From positions 28,209 to 92,208 of the forward strand of contig CAYOBW010000003.1 in the NCBI GenBank assembly GCA_964402115.1: 64,000 nt of DNA, read 5' to 3'. The notes under the pieces are model-generated. The model did no database searches. It was given only the letters and a program-made list of their open reading frames with translations, and was not told the DNA's origin. Positions 31,501 to 46,500 of the stretch are shown in pieces. The stretch comes from CAYOBW01 sp964402115 (lineage in GTDB: Bacteria > Verrucomicrobiota > Kiritimatiellia > UBA8416 > CAYOBW01). Each line of letters starts with the position of its first letter. The stretch's first letter is position 1. The translations under genes were made by a program, and so were the position numbers.

Positions 31501-34500
31501 TCAGCGCCCCGATGCCCGCACCCGAACCCGGCATGGAGCGGGCGAACCCCTCCAGCATGAACGGCTCGTAGATGGTCGTGAACGACGACGGTTTCAGCGT
31601 CTGCTGCCCGGCCGGGATGCGCTGTTGGGCCTGCAGGAACAAGACATTCGTAACGGGCACCGCCGGCGGGGTCACCACAACCGTGCGTGTCGGTTGGGTC
31701 AGTTGCGCGGCGGTTGGCAGGCCCCCCAGATTGATGCCGGGGTTGTAAGGCGGGAGCACGACTCCGTCGGGCACGGTCTCGACGTTGCCGGCGTGATCGG
31801 CTGAGAGCACGATGAACGCAGCCGTCGTCCCTACGCCACCGTCGTAGACCCACGCGGTCGCGCTCGTGCGCCGCTTCCAAGCCACCCACGCGCCGCCATC
31901 TTCCGAAACGTAGATCGTGGAATCCTCGACGCCCGAGCCGTCACGGTCGTCTGCGGCGGTGAAGCTGATGGCATACGCGCCCTTGCCCAGGTCCTTCACG
32001 GTGGTGACGGTGGTCGGACCGTATGCATCCAGCGTCGCCATGTGGATGTTCGTGTCAAGCGGCGCGTTGCCGTCGTAGAACACGCGGGCTACGGAAGTCA
32101 AGGTCGTGCCGGTCTTGATCTCCTTGTCGAGTGTGTAGGTCGGATAGGGCCGGATCGTGTAGCTCACCACGCCACCCTGCGCGCGATCCGTGTTCGGCAG
32201 CAGCAACCCCTTGGCGTCGTCGGTGATGGGCAACCCTGTCTCTGGGTCGAGGGCGGTGAAGACCCACTGGGCAATCCCCGTGACCACGTCCACGCCCGCC
32301 GTGACACGCACCACGATGCCGCGCTCGGCCGTAAAGTCGAAGTCCCCCGTGAACGAACCACGGTCCGAGGGCAGGTGAATCTGGATGTCGCCAAGCACCA
32401 TGTCGCCGAGCGTGAAGCTACGAACGTCGAGCTCGGGGTCGAGTTCCTGCATGATGCGGATGGACTTAATGGCCTTCTCGGCCGCTGCCGGGTTCTCGAA
32501 CTTGATGCTGTACGGCAGGGCCGTGTTGTTGGGCACGTGGTTCGTTGTGCCATACCCGGTGGGACCGACCAATTTGACGGCATCGGAGCGGGTGCCGGTC
32601 AAACCGAAGTAGTCCTTCAGACGAGGATCCTGAACGGTGATTTCCTGGGTATCGCCCTCGCCCACCTGCACCCAGAACGCTTCGAAGTGCGTCTCGTGGG
32701 TCAGTCCCATCTCGAACAGCGCCGCATCGGGCAGGTCGGCGCCCGCGTAGGTCGCGGCCGGCCGGTCGCCGTACCAGGCGCGAACCTTGGCGAAGAACTC
32801 AACCAGGTTCCCGGACGCCAGGATTTCGCCGTTCACGTCCTCGCCCAGCAAGCCCGCCGTGATGACCGAGATCAGGCTGGAGGTCGGCGGCAGCAGGTTG
32901 ATCTCGGGCGGTTCGTCTTCCGGGCGAAGCTGCCCGGCGTCCTGCAGGCTCTTCAGGTAGAGATTGACCCAGTCGTTCTCGTTTGCCGCGGCAACAACCA
33001 GCGCATGGGGCGCCGCGGTGTCGGCCAGGATGGCATTCCGCAGATCCTTGGCCACCTGCGTCTGGTAGGCGAGATACTCCTGCGTGGTCATCGGCGTCGC
33101 GGCGGCGGCAATCCAGAACTTGTAGTTCGTGGGGTTGTAGTACATGTCGCGCGCAGGATCTTCCTTCAGCTTGGCCAGCGCCTTGGGATCCTTCTTGAGG
33201 ACGTCGCGCATCTCGGGAAAGACATCGGCTGTAAAGGTGAGCCCCATGAAGCCGCGGTTCACGAAGTCGAACGTGAAGCCCGGAGCCATGAGCCGCCCGT
33301 CCAGATTCAAGATGGAATCAAGCTCGGCCCACGGCACATCGGTCACGTCTGGCGCCCCGCTCAGGTTCGTGCGGAAGACCAGCGGATCGTCACCCACCGG
33401 GAAGATGTAGCCGGCCGCATCGTCATCCAACTGCCCGTGGACATAATCGTACCACTCGCTGAACTGCGACATGTTCGGCATGCCGAATTCGAAGTGGACG
33501 TAAGGCGCGTCCACATTGGTCGTGCTGTACACTCCGAAGCCATACCAGCCCACATCGCCATACTCGAGTTGCGAGGGGCCGCCCATGCCGACAGTCAGGC
33601 TCAGCGGCTGGGCTTCGTCGATCTGGTAGCGGTACGGGACCACCGCGACCTGCCCGTCGGGGTTTGTGACGCGGACGTCGTACAGCCCGTGCGGCGCGTC
33701 ACGCAGATCGAACGTCGCCACGATGCGCGTGGCGTTGACGACCCGATAGTTGACGGGTTCGTACTCGGCCATCTGCGGGCGGATCAGCTTCACGATGGCG
33801 CTGGACGAGAAACGGGCGCCACGCACGTCCATGGTGACGTAACGGGAGTCGCCGCCGTTGTCCGGGGTCACATCGGTGATGCCGAACGGCATCAGACGCG
33901 CCGACAGTGTTACGGGCGTATCCTTGGGCGAGCTGACGCTGCGCACGAAGATGAAGTAGCGCCCCGCTTGCGTCAGGGGCACGCGCGCATCCTGGTCGCT
34001 CCAGAGGTGCCCTTCGAAAGCCGCATCGTAGTGCAGCGTGCTGGGTAGGCCCTCGAACCTGACGTAAAGTTCATTGGCGGCGCTCTTGTCCTGGGAGACC
34101 AGGCTGACTTCCAGTGTCTCCCCCGCCGGCACCGTGATCATGTACAGGAGTTCCGCGCCGCCGGTCAGCGTGTCCGTGGCCGGCACATCGAGCTGCAGCG
34201 TCTTCACCGAGACGTTGAACGTGTCCGCGCTGGCCAGCTTGTTGTTCGCGTTGTTGGAACCCTCGTTGATGTCGTCAAAGATGTCCGTGCGCACGATGAC
34301 GCGATAGTTGCCCGGCAGAACCGTCGGCAGGGTGGCGGTCAGCGTGCCCTCATAGGACTGTCCGGGCAGCAGTGAGCGGAAGATCGGTCGCGGCTTGCCG
34401 TGCTCGTCGAGTTGCGTCTCCACGCGCCCCAGCAGCTTGTCGCCCAGGTCCCACACGGCGTCAGCCGACACGTAGAGCGCGTCGGCCCAGTAGCCTTCGG

Positions 34501-37500
34501 CTTTCTCGGTGGCATGCACGTTCTTCACCGTGTAGCTGACGGTGACGGGCTGGCTGACGGCAGCCGTGGCGGGCACGCTGATGGTCTGAACCACGAGGTC
34601 GGTCGGCGGGGACGGATCGATGAGCATGGGCTGAGCACTGGGGCCCGCGTTGTTGCCCTCGTTGGCGCCTTCGTACACCACCCCGCGCGGCCGGTTCGGG
34701 CTGGGCACGTCGGTCAGCACGAAGACGTAGTAGCCGCCGAGGATGCCGCGCGGCACGGCGTAGTTCACGGTGACCGAGTACGACGCATCGCGCGCCAGGG
34801 CGCCCGTATGGTCCAGTTGACCCAGGAAGTAATCGCTGTTCACGTCCAGGTATTGGTCCCGAGAAAGGAACAGGTAATCGGTCCAGGTGTTCTGCCTGTC
34901 CGGAATCGGGCCGGGGCCCATGTTGGTGACGGTGTAAGTCACGTCAAAGCGCCTGCCGCTGATGGCGTGGTCGGGGCGCACCACGCTGGTCACCCGCAGG
35001 TCGGGCGACGCCACGCGGGTCACGTGCACCGGATTGCGGATGATGTTGTTTGCCTCATCCTGGAACTCCTTGACGTTACCCATTTGGGCCCAGGCGTTCG
35101 GAGGCCCCTCGAGACGCTGCTGCCCGGTTGCCGCCGGGTAAGGTAGCGCGTAACCGATGTACCAGGACTGGCCAAAGGGCGAATCGATGTAGACGAGCAC
35201 CTGGAAATCGCCCTCGATGTCGTCCGGCAGGCGTACCGTGGTGTTTACCGTGTAGCTCTCATTGGCCTGAAGCACGCCCGTGTGCCGGCTGTCACCGATC
35301 AGCAGGTCGTAGAGGTCCAGCGAACCATCCTGCGAGATGTAGACGCGGTCGTACCAGTAATCCGTGCGGGTGGCGCGCGTGCCGATGTTCGTCACGGTCC
35401 ACTGAATATCAATCGTCTGGCCGGAGTCGGCTGCGGTCGGAATCGTGATGCTCGTGACCTTGAGATCCGGCTCGCGATAGGTGACATCGAGCGTCGTGGA
35501 TGCCGCGTTGTTCAGTTTCCGGTCGGCGGCGCCCTCCCAGACGCGCCCGCGGAAGTCCTTGGGCCAGTCCGGGAATTCGCCGGCGCCAACCGCATCGATG
35601 CCGCCATAGTGATACTCGACGTCCGGATTGCGATCCGTGAACACGTACACGTAGCGCCGCCCGGCGCTGCCGGCCGGGAGTTCGACGTCGAGCGTCGCGT
35701 CGTAGCTCGCGTTAGCCGCCAGGCCGTCGGTGTTCGCATGCACGACCGAACCGACGAACGTGGCACGCGTGAAGAGGAACGTCGGGTCGGGTGAGAAGTA
35801 GACGTAATCCGTCCAGCGCTCCGTGCCGCTCCACACAGCGGCCGGTCCCTGGTTGGTCACGGTCCAACCAACCGTGATCTTCTCGCCGGTGTAGGCCGTC
35901 GCGGGCACGGTGATCGACGTTACCGCCAGGTTCGACGCTTGGTTGCTCACGATGCACGGCGCCGGGCGCTGGTTGTTGCGGGCGAACGGCCCTTCCCACA
36001 CCTTGGCGACGACCTTGGTGCCCCACAGGATGTACTTGAGGTCGCCGAAACTCAGGTCTTTGACCTTGGCCATGATCTCGCTCTCGCTCATGGCCGTCAC
36101 ATCGCCGATCTTCTCCTGGATGCGGCCGGACAGCTGGGCCATCTCCGCCAGCAGCAGATCCTCTTCGGTCAGAATGCTCTGCGGGTCGACGTTGGTCTCG
36201 ACGATGATGAACGCCCCATCCGCACTGGGCGGAAGCGTGAAGGTAGCGGTCTGCGCGTACTGCTCGCCCCGTTCCAGTTTACCCTCGTGGAGCAGGCCGA
36301 ATACCATCCACTGCTGCCCCTTGTTGTCGTACAGGTCGTTGTCCGTCGAGACGTAGACCGCATCGGCCCAGCGGTCGAGGTCGGTGACGTTCGAGCCATT
36401 GTTCTTAACCGTCCAGGAGACGGTGGTCTTGCTGCCGCCCAGGGCCGTGGCTGGAGCCGTGACAGCAATGACCTCGAGGTCCGCAGGTGGCGTGTAGATC
36501 ACGGTCAGGGGCGTGCCGGCCGTCTTGTAGTTGTTGTTGTCGAGTTGCGTCGGGTCGTCAGGGTTGATGTTGATGTCGAAGGTCAACTCATACACACCCC
36601 CGTTGACATCCGTGTAGACCATGAGCTGGTACTCGCCGGTGATATGCTTGGGAATCTCGCCCGTGATCGTGCCCTCGTAGAACTCGCCCACCTCCAACGC
36701 TCCGGTGTGCCACGTCGAACCGATGTAGAAGTCACCGCGCGCCGGGTTCGGCTTCTGGGCATTGACGGCCAGCCACAGGCCATCCGTCCAGCTGGCCGGG
36801 TAAGTGATCCCGGCTCCGCGGTTGGTGACCTTGTACCGCACCGAGATGGTCGTGCCGTCAAAGGCATCCGTGGGACCATACACATCGGAGACAACCAAGT
36901 CGGGCGGCGGCACCGGCGTAACGTCCACGGCGAGCTGCTGTGCCTTGGCATTGTTGCCTTCGCCCGGGAACTCATCAACCGACCCCGACGCGTCGACGAC
37001 CGCCAGGATGTACATGTTGCCGCCCGCCTCGGCGGGCAGCCGGTAGTTGCCGCGCGAGGTGTACTGTTCGCCGGGACCCAGAGCGGATCCGTTCGGCACC
37101 CAGGCCAACAACCGGTCTCCGCCGTCCCACTTATTGTCGAGCGAGAGGTAGACGCCATCGTACCAGCGACTGCCACCCGTGGGGGTCGCGGTGACGCTCT
37201 GGTTGATGACCGTCCACTCCACGTCCACGACCGCGCCCGCCGTAACCTGGGCCGGGATGCTGAGGACGTTGACCCGCAGGTCGGGGCGGGGCGTGAGTTC
37301 AATCGTGACCGTGGAACCGACGTTCGGAGCGTTGTTGGCGCGATTTGGATCGTTGAGTTCCGTCGTGTAGTCCGTCGTCACGTACACCTCGAAGACGCCC
37401 GAAACGTGCAGCGGGAGGCGGAAATTCTCCGTGCGGGTGTAAGTGAGGCCAGCCGCGAGATCCTGCGAGACCGTGAAGCTTCCGATACGTGTCGCCTGGG

Positions 37501-40500
37501 CGCGGTTGCCGCTCGGCGCAATGTAGATCGCATCGGTCCAGCCACCCGCGGCCAGATCCGGTCCCTCGTTGCGCACCGTCCACGTGATGTCGAGCGCCTC
37601 ACCGTCCTTGGCGTGTCCGCTGGCCGTGACATAAGTGTCACCGCTGCCCTGCATCCGCACATCCGTCACGCGGAGGTCTGCAGCGGGCGGAGCCGTATAG
37701 CGGACGCTGATGGCGTTCGAGCGGGTGCGGTTGTTCGTGTCGTAGATGAACTCATAGACGTTGTCCGCTCCGTTGGCTACCACGAACAGGTAGACGTTGC
37801 CGTTGGCAGCCGTAGGCAGCGTGACTTCAGCCGTCCGGGTGTACGAGGCGCCCAGCGCCAGGTGACCGACACGGCTGAAGCGCTGCAGGTGCGTCATGCC
37901 CGTCTGCCCGGTTGCATCGGTGCTCAGGTAGACGTCGTCGTACCACTCGGGCGTGGAGGTCTGCCCGATCCCGTTGGGATCCGCGTTGGTCACGGTCCAG
38001 CTCAGCGTCAGCGTCTGCCCGTTGTCGCCCGTGGCGGGTGTATCCACCGAGTTGACCACGAGATCCGCATACGGCTGCGGTACGATGTCCACGATGTGAC
38101 CCGGCGTGGCTGAGTTGGCGCCGGTGTTCGTGTGTTCGTAGACGGCATCGAGCGCGTCGGTGACCACAAACAGGGTGAAGTGTCCTTCCGTCGCAGCGGG
38201 CAGTTGAATGGTGTACACACTCGTGTAGAAGGTGCCGGCCGGCATGAGGCCGACGTGCGTGAAGGATCCCACGATGCGGTCATCGCCATCGCCCAGCACC
38301 GTGTTGGGCGACAACACGACGCGGTCCACCCACGTGTCCACCGGCCCCGTACCCGTGCCCTGGTTCGTGATGGTCCACGAAACAGGCAGGTCCGCAGGGT
38401 CGCTGACGATGCGCGATGGAGCCGTAACGCCGCTGACGGCGAGGTCCGCGTAGGGGGCGAGGGTCACAGCCATGACCAGCGACGCGCCCACGTTGTTGGA
38501 TTCGCCCGCCGAGCCTTCGACGACCTCACCCGCGGCGTCGGCCTGCACGAGCAGATAGTAATCTCCCGCGATCCCGTTCGGGAGGGTCGCCACGAGCGTG
38601 CCTGCATACGGACCCCCAGCGCCCACAACACCTGTGTGCGCAACAGCGCCGAGGAGCGTGTCCGCGCCGTCCAGCGTCGAATCGTTCGAAAGGTAGACGC
38701 GGTCCGTCCACTGGCCGCCCGTGGATCCGGTACCGTTGTTCTGCGTGGTCCAATTGACCGTCACGGCGGTGCCGGACAGGGCGCTGGGCGCGCCGAGCAC
38801 ACTAACCACCTGCAGGTCGGGATGGGCCAGCGCGTAGGCGGCGGAGGCAGTTGCATTGTTGCCCTCACCCGCCCGCTCGTACACGGCCGCGCCGGCATCC
38901 GCGACGACAACCCAGTAGTACGTGCCATCGGGACGCACGGGTACGGTCACCGTTTCCGTCCGGTCGTACGAAGCATTGAGCGCCAACCCGCCGGTGTGCG
39001 TGTAGTTGCCGACCCAGACCGCGCCGGCTACGAGCCCGTCGCTCGACAGGTACAAGGTGTCCGTCCAGTCGCCAACAGCCGCAGCGGCGCCGGTGTTCTT
39101 CACGCTCCACGTGACCTGGACGGGCTGCCCGATGATCGGCGGCGTGAGCCCCTGCACGGCGGTCACGCCCAAGTCCGGCACATCCGCCAGGGCTACCGTG
39201 ACGCTGCCCAGGCTGCGCACGCTGTTGTCGTTCTCCGCTCCCGGCTCAACCAGCTGTCCGTACACGTCGGTGTAGACAAACAGCCAGTAGGTCCCCGCGG
39301 TCAGGTCTTCGGGCAGCCGCACGCCCTGCGACTGGCCGTAACTGCCGTCGGCCTGGAGCGCCCCGCGATGTTCGAACTGACCGAGCTGACGGTCGGTGTT
39401 CGTCTCCAGCGTCTCGTCGGCTGACAGGTAGACGCGATCCCACCAGGTTGAGCCCTGGGTGACGGCGGTGCCGTGGTTGGTCACGCGCCAGACGGCGGTC
39501 ACCGTCTCTCCGGTCACCGCGTTCGCCGGCACGGTCAGGACATCAACCTTCAGGTTGGCGGGCGGATCGGCGTAGGCGATGTCGAGTCGGTTGTCGTGGG
39601 CATCATCCACCTTTACGAAATCGGCTGCATTGTTGGATTCGTTGCTCTCAGGCACCTGGCTGTAGGCGTCGACCCGGATGTAGATATTGTACTTGCCGGT
39701 TACCCCCCAGGGAATCGTGCCGCTGAAACTGCGGTCGAGTGTGGCGCCGGCTGCCAGCGCCGCGGTCTGCGTAGCCGAGCCGATGAGAATGTCATCGTAA
39801 TTGCCGATGTAAGTATCCGAGGAGAGCACCACGCGCTCGGTCCACTGCCGGTCAACGGCGGCGCCACCGAGATTGGTGACGGTGTAGGTCACGGTTATCG
39901 TTGAACCGCTGGTAGCGACGAGCGGGGCCACGGCGGCGCTGACGGCAAGGTCCGGCGCGCTCAGGTTGACCGACTGGTCGAGCAGATTGTTCGTTTCGTC
40001 GCTCTCCGGTTGCGCGCCGTACCGGTCCGTGACGATGAGAATGTGCCGTACGCCGGTCAGACCGCCGGGCAGGGTAAGCGTCTGCGTGACGGCGTAGGAC
40101 GCGCCGCCAGCCAGGGCGGTCGAGCGCGAGACATTCGCCAGCAGGGTGTCGTTCGCGTCCACGACGCCGTCGGTTGAAAGATAGACGCCGTCCCACCAGC
40201 CTGTCGTGGCGTCGCCGGCGCCGGCTGCGTTCATGACCGTCCAGGTTACGGCAAGCGTGTTACCGGACACCCCGGCAGCCGGTACGGTCGTGTTCGCGGG
40301 ATCGATTCGCAGATCGGCTGCGGTCACGGTGATAGCGCGCACCAGGAGATTGTTGGTTTCCGTCATCTCGGACTGGTAGTTGTAGACATCGGTCTTGACG
40401 ATCAGGAAGCGCGCGCCAACCGCCACGCTCGCGGGGATCACGACCCCGGAGGCGCCGGTTCGCGAGACGGTATAGCCTGTGCCATCGTTGGTCAGGGGCT

Positions 40501-43500
40501 GCGTCGGCGGGGCGTACTCGGAAGCAAGCAGCACGTCCGTGTTCGGGTCGAATTGATCGTCGGCTGACAGGTAGACAAAGTCGTACCATCGACTGGTGGC
40601 AGCGCCGTCACCCTTGTTCTGCACCGTCCAGGAGAGGTCCACGCGCTGTCCCCAGGCGACGGTAGCTGGCGCCGTCAGGGCGGTGACCTGCAGGTCGGCC
40701 GCATTGAACGTGACCCCCTTCGACAGCACGTTGTTCGTCTCGCTGGCTTCCGCCTGGCGGTTCTCGGCGTCGGCGGCAAACAGGAAGAATACGGGGCCGG
40801 TGAGACCGGTCGGCAGGGTTGCCTCCAGCGTCACCGTGTAGGAAGCACCCGCCGCCAGCGGTGCATGGCTGCCGGCATAGTACGAGGTGACAAGCACATC
40901 CGTGTCCGGCTCCAGGGTTTCGTTGGCAGACAGGTAGACGCGGTCACTCCAGAGGCCGGTGGCCGTGCCGGAGCCCTGGTTCTTCACGGTCCAGGAGAGT
41001 GACACACGCTGCCCCCAGACGGCCGAGGCGGGCACGGTGGCGGCAGTTACAACCAAGTCAGGGTCGCTGATGGTAATGGCGCTGGATTTCAGATTGTTTG
41101 TTTCACTTGTCTCCGGTTGATAGCCGTACTGATCGGCGGCGAGAAGCAGGAACTTAGGTCCCACGCCGGCGAGCGGCAACCGCACCTGCAACGTCACCGT
41201 GTAACTGGCGCCGGCGGCCAGCGGGGTTTGCGCCTGGATACCCTGCCAGGCCAGTTGCACATCCCCTTCGCCCAAGGTCTCGTCGTCCGACAGGAACACG
41301 AGGTCGTACCAGTCGTTGAACGCCCCGCCCTGGCCGGAGTTGGCCACCGTCCACGTCGCCTCGATCCACTGGCCGAGGGCGCCGGTAGCGGGCGCTGTGA
41401 AGGCCGTGACGGCCAGATCGGGGGCGCTGATGGTGATGGCGCGGGCCAACAGGTTGTTCGCCTCGTTGACCTCTCCCTGCTGGTTGTAGATATCGGCAAT
41501 GAAGAGGAGATAGAAGTCCCCGGTCCGGCCGTACGGGAGAACGACGGTCCTGTTCTCGGTGTAGGACGCGCCCGTCTCCAGGCCAGCCTGCGCCGCGGCG
41601 CTGAACGCGCCCAGGTAGGTATCCTGGGCATCGAACACCATGTCCGCGGAGAGATATACGCTGTCCTGCCACTCCGCCGGAGCCGCGCCTACGCCCGCGT
41701 TGCGGACGGTCCAGGAGACAGCGATGGTCTCCGCCACGGAAGCCTGCGCCGGGGCGGTTGCCCCGGTCACGGTCAGATCGGGAGCGATCACGTTCAGCGC
41801 AACGGCGCGCGTGTTGTTGTTCTCGGCCGCTTCGCCCTGCTGCTGGCTGCCATCGGCCACGAAAAGCACGTAGTAGCTGCCAGCCGCCACGGCGGGAACC
41901 GTGATCAGGCGGGTAACCGTGTACTCCGCACCAACCGCCAGCGGCGATTGGGTGGTGATGTATTCAGCGGCGACGAAGACGTCGCTGGCATCCCACGTCT
42001 CGTCCACAGAGAGGTAGAAGTAATCCGCCCAGTCCGACAGGGCGGCAACCGTCCCGTCGTTGCGCACGGACCAACTCACGCTGACGGACTGGTTCAGGCT
42101 GGCGGTGGCGACGGCCACGCTCGCGGCGGTGACGGTCAGGTCGGGTGCAGTCACAACCAGCGTCCGCGTCAGCGTGTTGTTCGTCTCGCTGGACTCACCC
42201 TGGTTACCGGAACCGTCAGCGACGAAAAAGAGCGTGTAGGTGCCGGGCGCCAGCGAGGTCAGCGCGGCTTCGACCGTGGCGGTGTAGCCAGCCTGCGCGG
42301 GCAGCGGGCTGCGTTCGGCCGCGCTATTGTTGACGAGCAGGCGATCGCCCCAGGTGTCGAGCGTGCCGTCGACGGAGAGATACACGCGATCATACCAGTC
42401 CGCGGGAGCAGCCGCGGACCCGATGTTCGTCACCGTCCACCCCAGGGCGATGGCCGCGCCGGAGACCGCGGTCGCCGGGGCCGTGGGCGCCGTGAGCTCG
42501 AGATCGGGCGCCGTGATCACAATCCGCGAGGCCATGACGTTATTGCCTTCGTCCGTCTCCCCCTGGACGCGGTTGCCATCGGCTACGAAGAGCAGCCATC
42601 GCTCGCCCGTCCCTGTCGCGGGCAGGGCTACGCTACGACTCATGTCGTACGTAGCACCGGCGGCGAGGGGGGTCAGCCCCTCCGCGTTGAATGCATAGAG
42701 CAGCGCGTCCCCGCTGCCCAGCGTGGCGTCGGTGGACAGGTAAACGTAGTCGTACCAGTCCGCGACCGCAGCGACAGTGCCCGCGTTCTTGACCGTCCAG
42801 GTCACGGCCAGGGTTTCACTGAGGCTGGCGGCGCCCGGCGCGGTCACGGCTGTCACCGTCAGGTCCGGCGCGGTCAGCGCAATGGCACGTGAGGCGGTGT
42901 TGTTCGTCTCGTCGGTCTCGCCCTGCTGCTTGGCGCTGTCAGTCACGACGAGGAGGTAGCGGTTCCCGGTGGCGGATTCGGGCAGGCGGACAGTGCGGGT
43001 CAGCACGTAGGTTTCAGCGGCGCCCAGCGCTCCCGTCAGGCTGACGGCAAAGGAGCCGACCAGCGTGTCGGCGGCGTCAAGGGTCGTGTCATCGGAAAGG
43101 TACAGGGCGTCGCTCCATGCCGTCGTGCTGGGATTCGTGCCGCTGTTGCGACCGGTCCAAGTCACCGTCACGGTCTCGCCGAGCACGGCGGCGGCTGGCG
43201 CGTCGTCGATGACCGCCGTCAGGTCGGGCGCGTTCAGGATAATGGCCACGGGCGTGACGTTGTTGTTGTCGTTGGTTTCACCCTGCGCGCTGTAGTAGTC
43301 CGTCACGAACAGAAGGTACATGCTGCCAACCGCGTTGGCCGGGAGGGTGACGTTCACGCCGCTGACCACATATTCCTGCGCGGACGAGAGCGTGTTGGTG
43401 CGCTGACGGGTCACCAGCACCGTGTCGCCGGCGTTGAGCGTGGCGTCGGCGGACAGGATGACGGCATCCCACCAAGTCGTCCCGGCATTACCCGCACCCT

Positions 43501-46500
43501 GATTCTTAGTGGTCCACCCGACCTGGATCGTCTGGCTGGCGCCGGCCGTGCCGGGCGCCTGCGGCGAGAGCACGACCAAATCGGCGGACTCGATCCGCAG
43601 GGCGGCCGAGGCCATGTTGTTATTGGTGTCGGCCTCGCCCTGGGTCCCGAGGAAGTTGGCTTGCACGAGCAGGTAGTAGTCGCCGGCCGCGACGCTGGTG
43701 GGGAGCCGGACCTGGCGCGTGAAGGTCACGCTGTTCGTAGTCGCCCAACTCACCCAGGCGGGCGCCGTGTGCATGTAGGAGATCGAAACGTACGGCGAAC
43801 TGTTGTAATAAGAGACGCTGCCCCCGGTCAGGGCGCCGGAGTAGCCGTGCCCTGTCGCGTCGGCCGCTGTAGTGCCCGCGCCGTCGTTCAAGGTCCAGTA
43901 CGCCTCCAGCCCGGCCTCCGTGCCCGTGAGTTCGGCGCCACGACCGGCGGTCACCAGCGCCTGGGTGCGAGCACCGCGCCATACCCGCACATCGTCAATG
44001 GCACCAACGAAATTCTGAGCAGTGCCAACCGGCGTGTTGCCGATCCACAGGTCGGAGTCCGCCGTCGTGTAACCCAGCGCGGAGGAGGTGAAGGACTGGT
44101 CGCCTTTGTAGAGGGTCACGCCCGTGCCGGGCATGAAGACTGCCGCCAGATGCTGCCAAACGCCCAGATCGACAGTCAGGCCCGTGTCCACGACACCGAT
44201 CCCGTCCGTCAGCCGCCAGGTGTCACCCTGCTGAAACAGCGACCAGCCGTACTGCCCCGTGCCGTATCCGGTCGTACCTGCCACATAGCGCGCATCCGAA
44301 GCGCCAGCCGCGGTGAGCGGCAGCACCCAGGCCTCCAACGTGTAGCCCGGCGAACCGGCGGTCTGGTCCAGGTTCAGCGTGGTGGTCAATGCCCCGTAGT
44401 CGTCGTTGAAGAACATCGCCTTCTGCCCGACGACTCGCGCCCGCACGCCGGCCCCGTTCTGCAGGTGCAGGTAGGTGTCATCCCACGAGACAGCGGCATC
44501 GGTCGAGAGCCGCAGCAGGTCGCCCCAGGTGCCGAGCGCCGTGCCGGCGCCGCTGTTGGTCACGGTCCACGAAACTTCCACCACGCCGCCACTGGAGGCA
44601 CTCGCGGGGACGGTCGGCAGACCCACGACCAGGTCCGGCGCCGCGCCGAGGGTTATGGCGACAACCTTCATGTTGTTCGTGTTGAGCGTCTCGCCCTGCT
44701 GATCGTTCACGTCGGTCACGAAGAGCAGGTAGAGGGTCCCCGCCGTTGTCCCGCTCTTCGGCTTGATGTCGAAGCGCGTCGAGCGTGTGTAGGCGCCGTT
44801 CACGGCAAGCGGTCGCACACCGGTGTTGTCCAACTGCCCCAGCAGGACGTCACTCCATGTGTCCAACGTCTGGTCCGTCGAGAGGTACACGGCGTCCATC
44901 CAGGTCGCCGCCGCCACCTGCGTGCCCTGGTTCTTCACCGTCCAGGAAAGGTCAGCGGTTTGCCCCCAGTTGACCGTGCCCGCCGGGCCGGTCGCCTCGG
45001 ACACGACCAAGTCCGGTGCCACGACCGTCACCGCCACCGCGAACGTGTTGTTGTTCTTGTTGCCCTCGGGCTGGCTGGCGTTCTGGTCGGCCGCAAATAC
45101 CAGGTAGTAGTTGCCCGGGGTCAGGCTGGGCAGGGTGACTTCGGTGGATCCTACGTAGCTGGCGCCCACATCCAGCGGCGACTGGGTGGCGGCATTCCAG
45201 TTCGTCAGCTGCGTGCCGCCGCTGATGACGGCGCTGCTGTTGACGTAAATCACGTCATACCAGTCCCGCAGCGCAGCCGCATTGCCCTGATTCTTCACGG
45301 TCCAGTTCACCGTCACCGGTTTGCCCATGATCACGGTCTGGGGCGCTGAGGCCAGCAGGACCACCAGGTCCGGTCCCATCAGGGTGAAGTCCTTCGCGCC
45401 GACGTTGTTGCCCTCGTTGCTTTCGAGGACGAACGGGGTTCCCGTGTCGGTCTTCACCACGATGTAGGCTGTGCCCGTCGCAAAGGAGGGCAGCGTGACG
45501 GTTTTCGTTTTGGTATAGGAACCGTTCGGTGAGAGGGGGCCACTTGCGCTGTTGACGGCCAGATAGGTGTCGCTCGCGTCCCATTTGTTGTCGGTGGAGA
45601 GGTAGAGGGTGTCGGACCAGGAACCCGTCAGGTCGCGCCCGACCGGATCGGTGTACGTGACTGTCCATGTGACGGAAACGGTGTCGCCCACGGTGGCCGT
45701 GAAGGTCGCATCAACAGGCGTCATACGCACTTCGGCGAATCCGGCGTAACCGGAGGTGTAGTTGTGCGCCCAGGTGGCCGGGTCGGAGTCTATGACCGTG
45801 TACGTACCGGCGGGTAGCACGATATTCGGCGTGACTTCCCAAGACCTGTTACTACCCACTCCCGTCGCCGTCCAGGGACCATACGTCGTGCCGTCCAGAG
45901 CCTGTAGTGACAAGGTGCCCGGCACCGCGCCTGAGCCATAGTTCCAGTGGTAGGTGCTTATGTACGTGACGGTTACGCTCTGACTGATCGAGAAGACCGT
46001 GGCGGCCGTGGGATTATTGCTGACACTGTAGACGTTCCCGTTGTTGAACCCGGCCATCCCGACTGTCACGTTCGTGACCGTGAGATCGCCACCGCCCAAG
46101 GTGACGGGCGTCCCGAGAGTGTTGTTGTTCTCGTTGCTTTCGGGCGCGTACTTGTAGCCGTCGGCAAACACAAACAGGTAGCCCGTTCCGGGCACGGCCG
46201 AGTTCGGCAGCGTCACGGTGTTCGTGGCCGTATACTCGCCACCCGGAGCCAGAACCCCATTGTGATAGAAGCCGTTCAGGCTGACGTCGTTGGTGTCGAA
46301 TGTCGCGTCGGCGGAGTAGTAAACGACGTCGTACCAGTAGGAGGAGGACGGGGCGTCGCCGGTGTTCTTAATCGTGTAGGTCACGGCGGTCGTGACGACC
46401 CCGTTCCCCAGCGAGGCGGGGTCGGCGCTGACCGCCGTGGTTATCAGATCCGGGCTGGTGACGGTCAGCGCGATGGCGAACACGTTGTTGAGCTCGTTGG

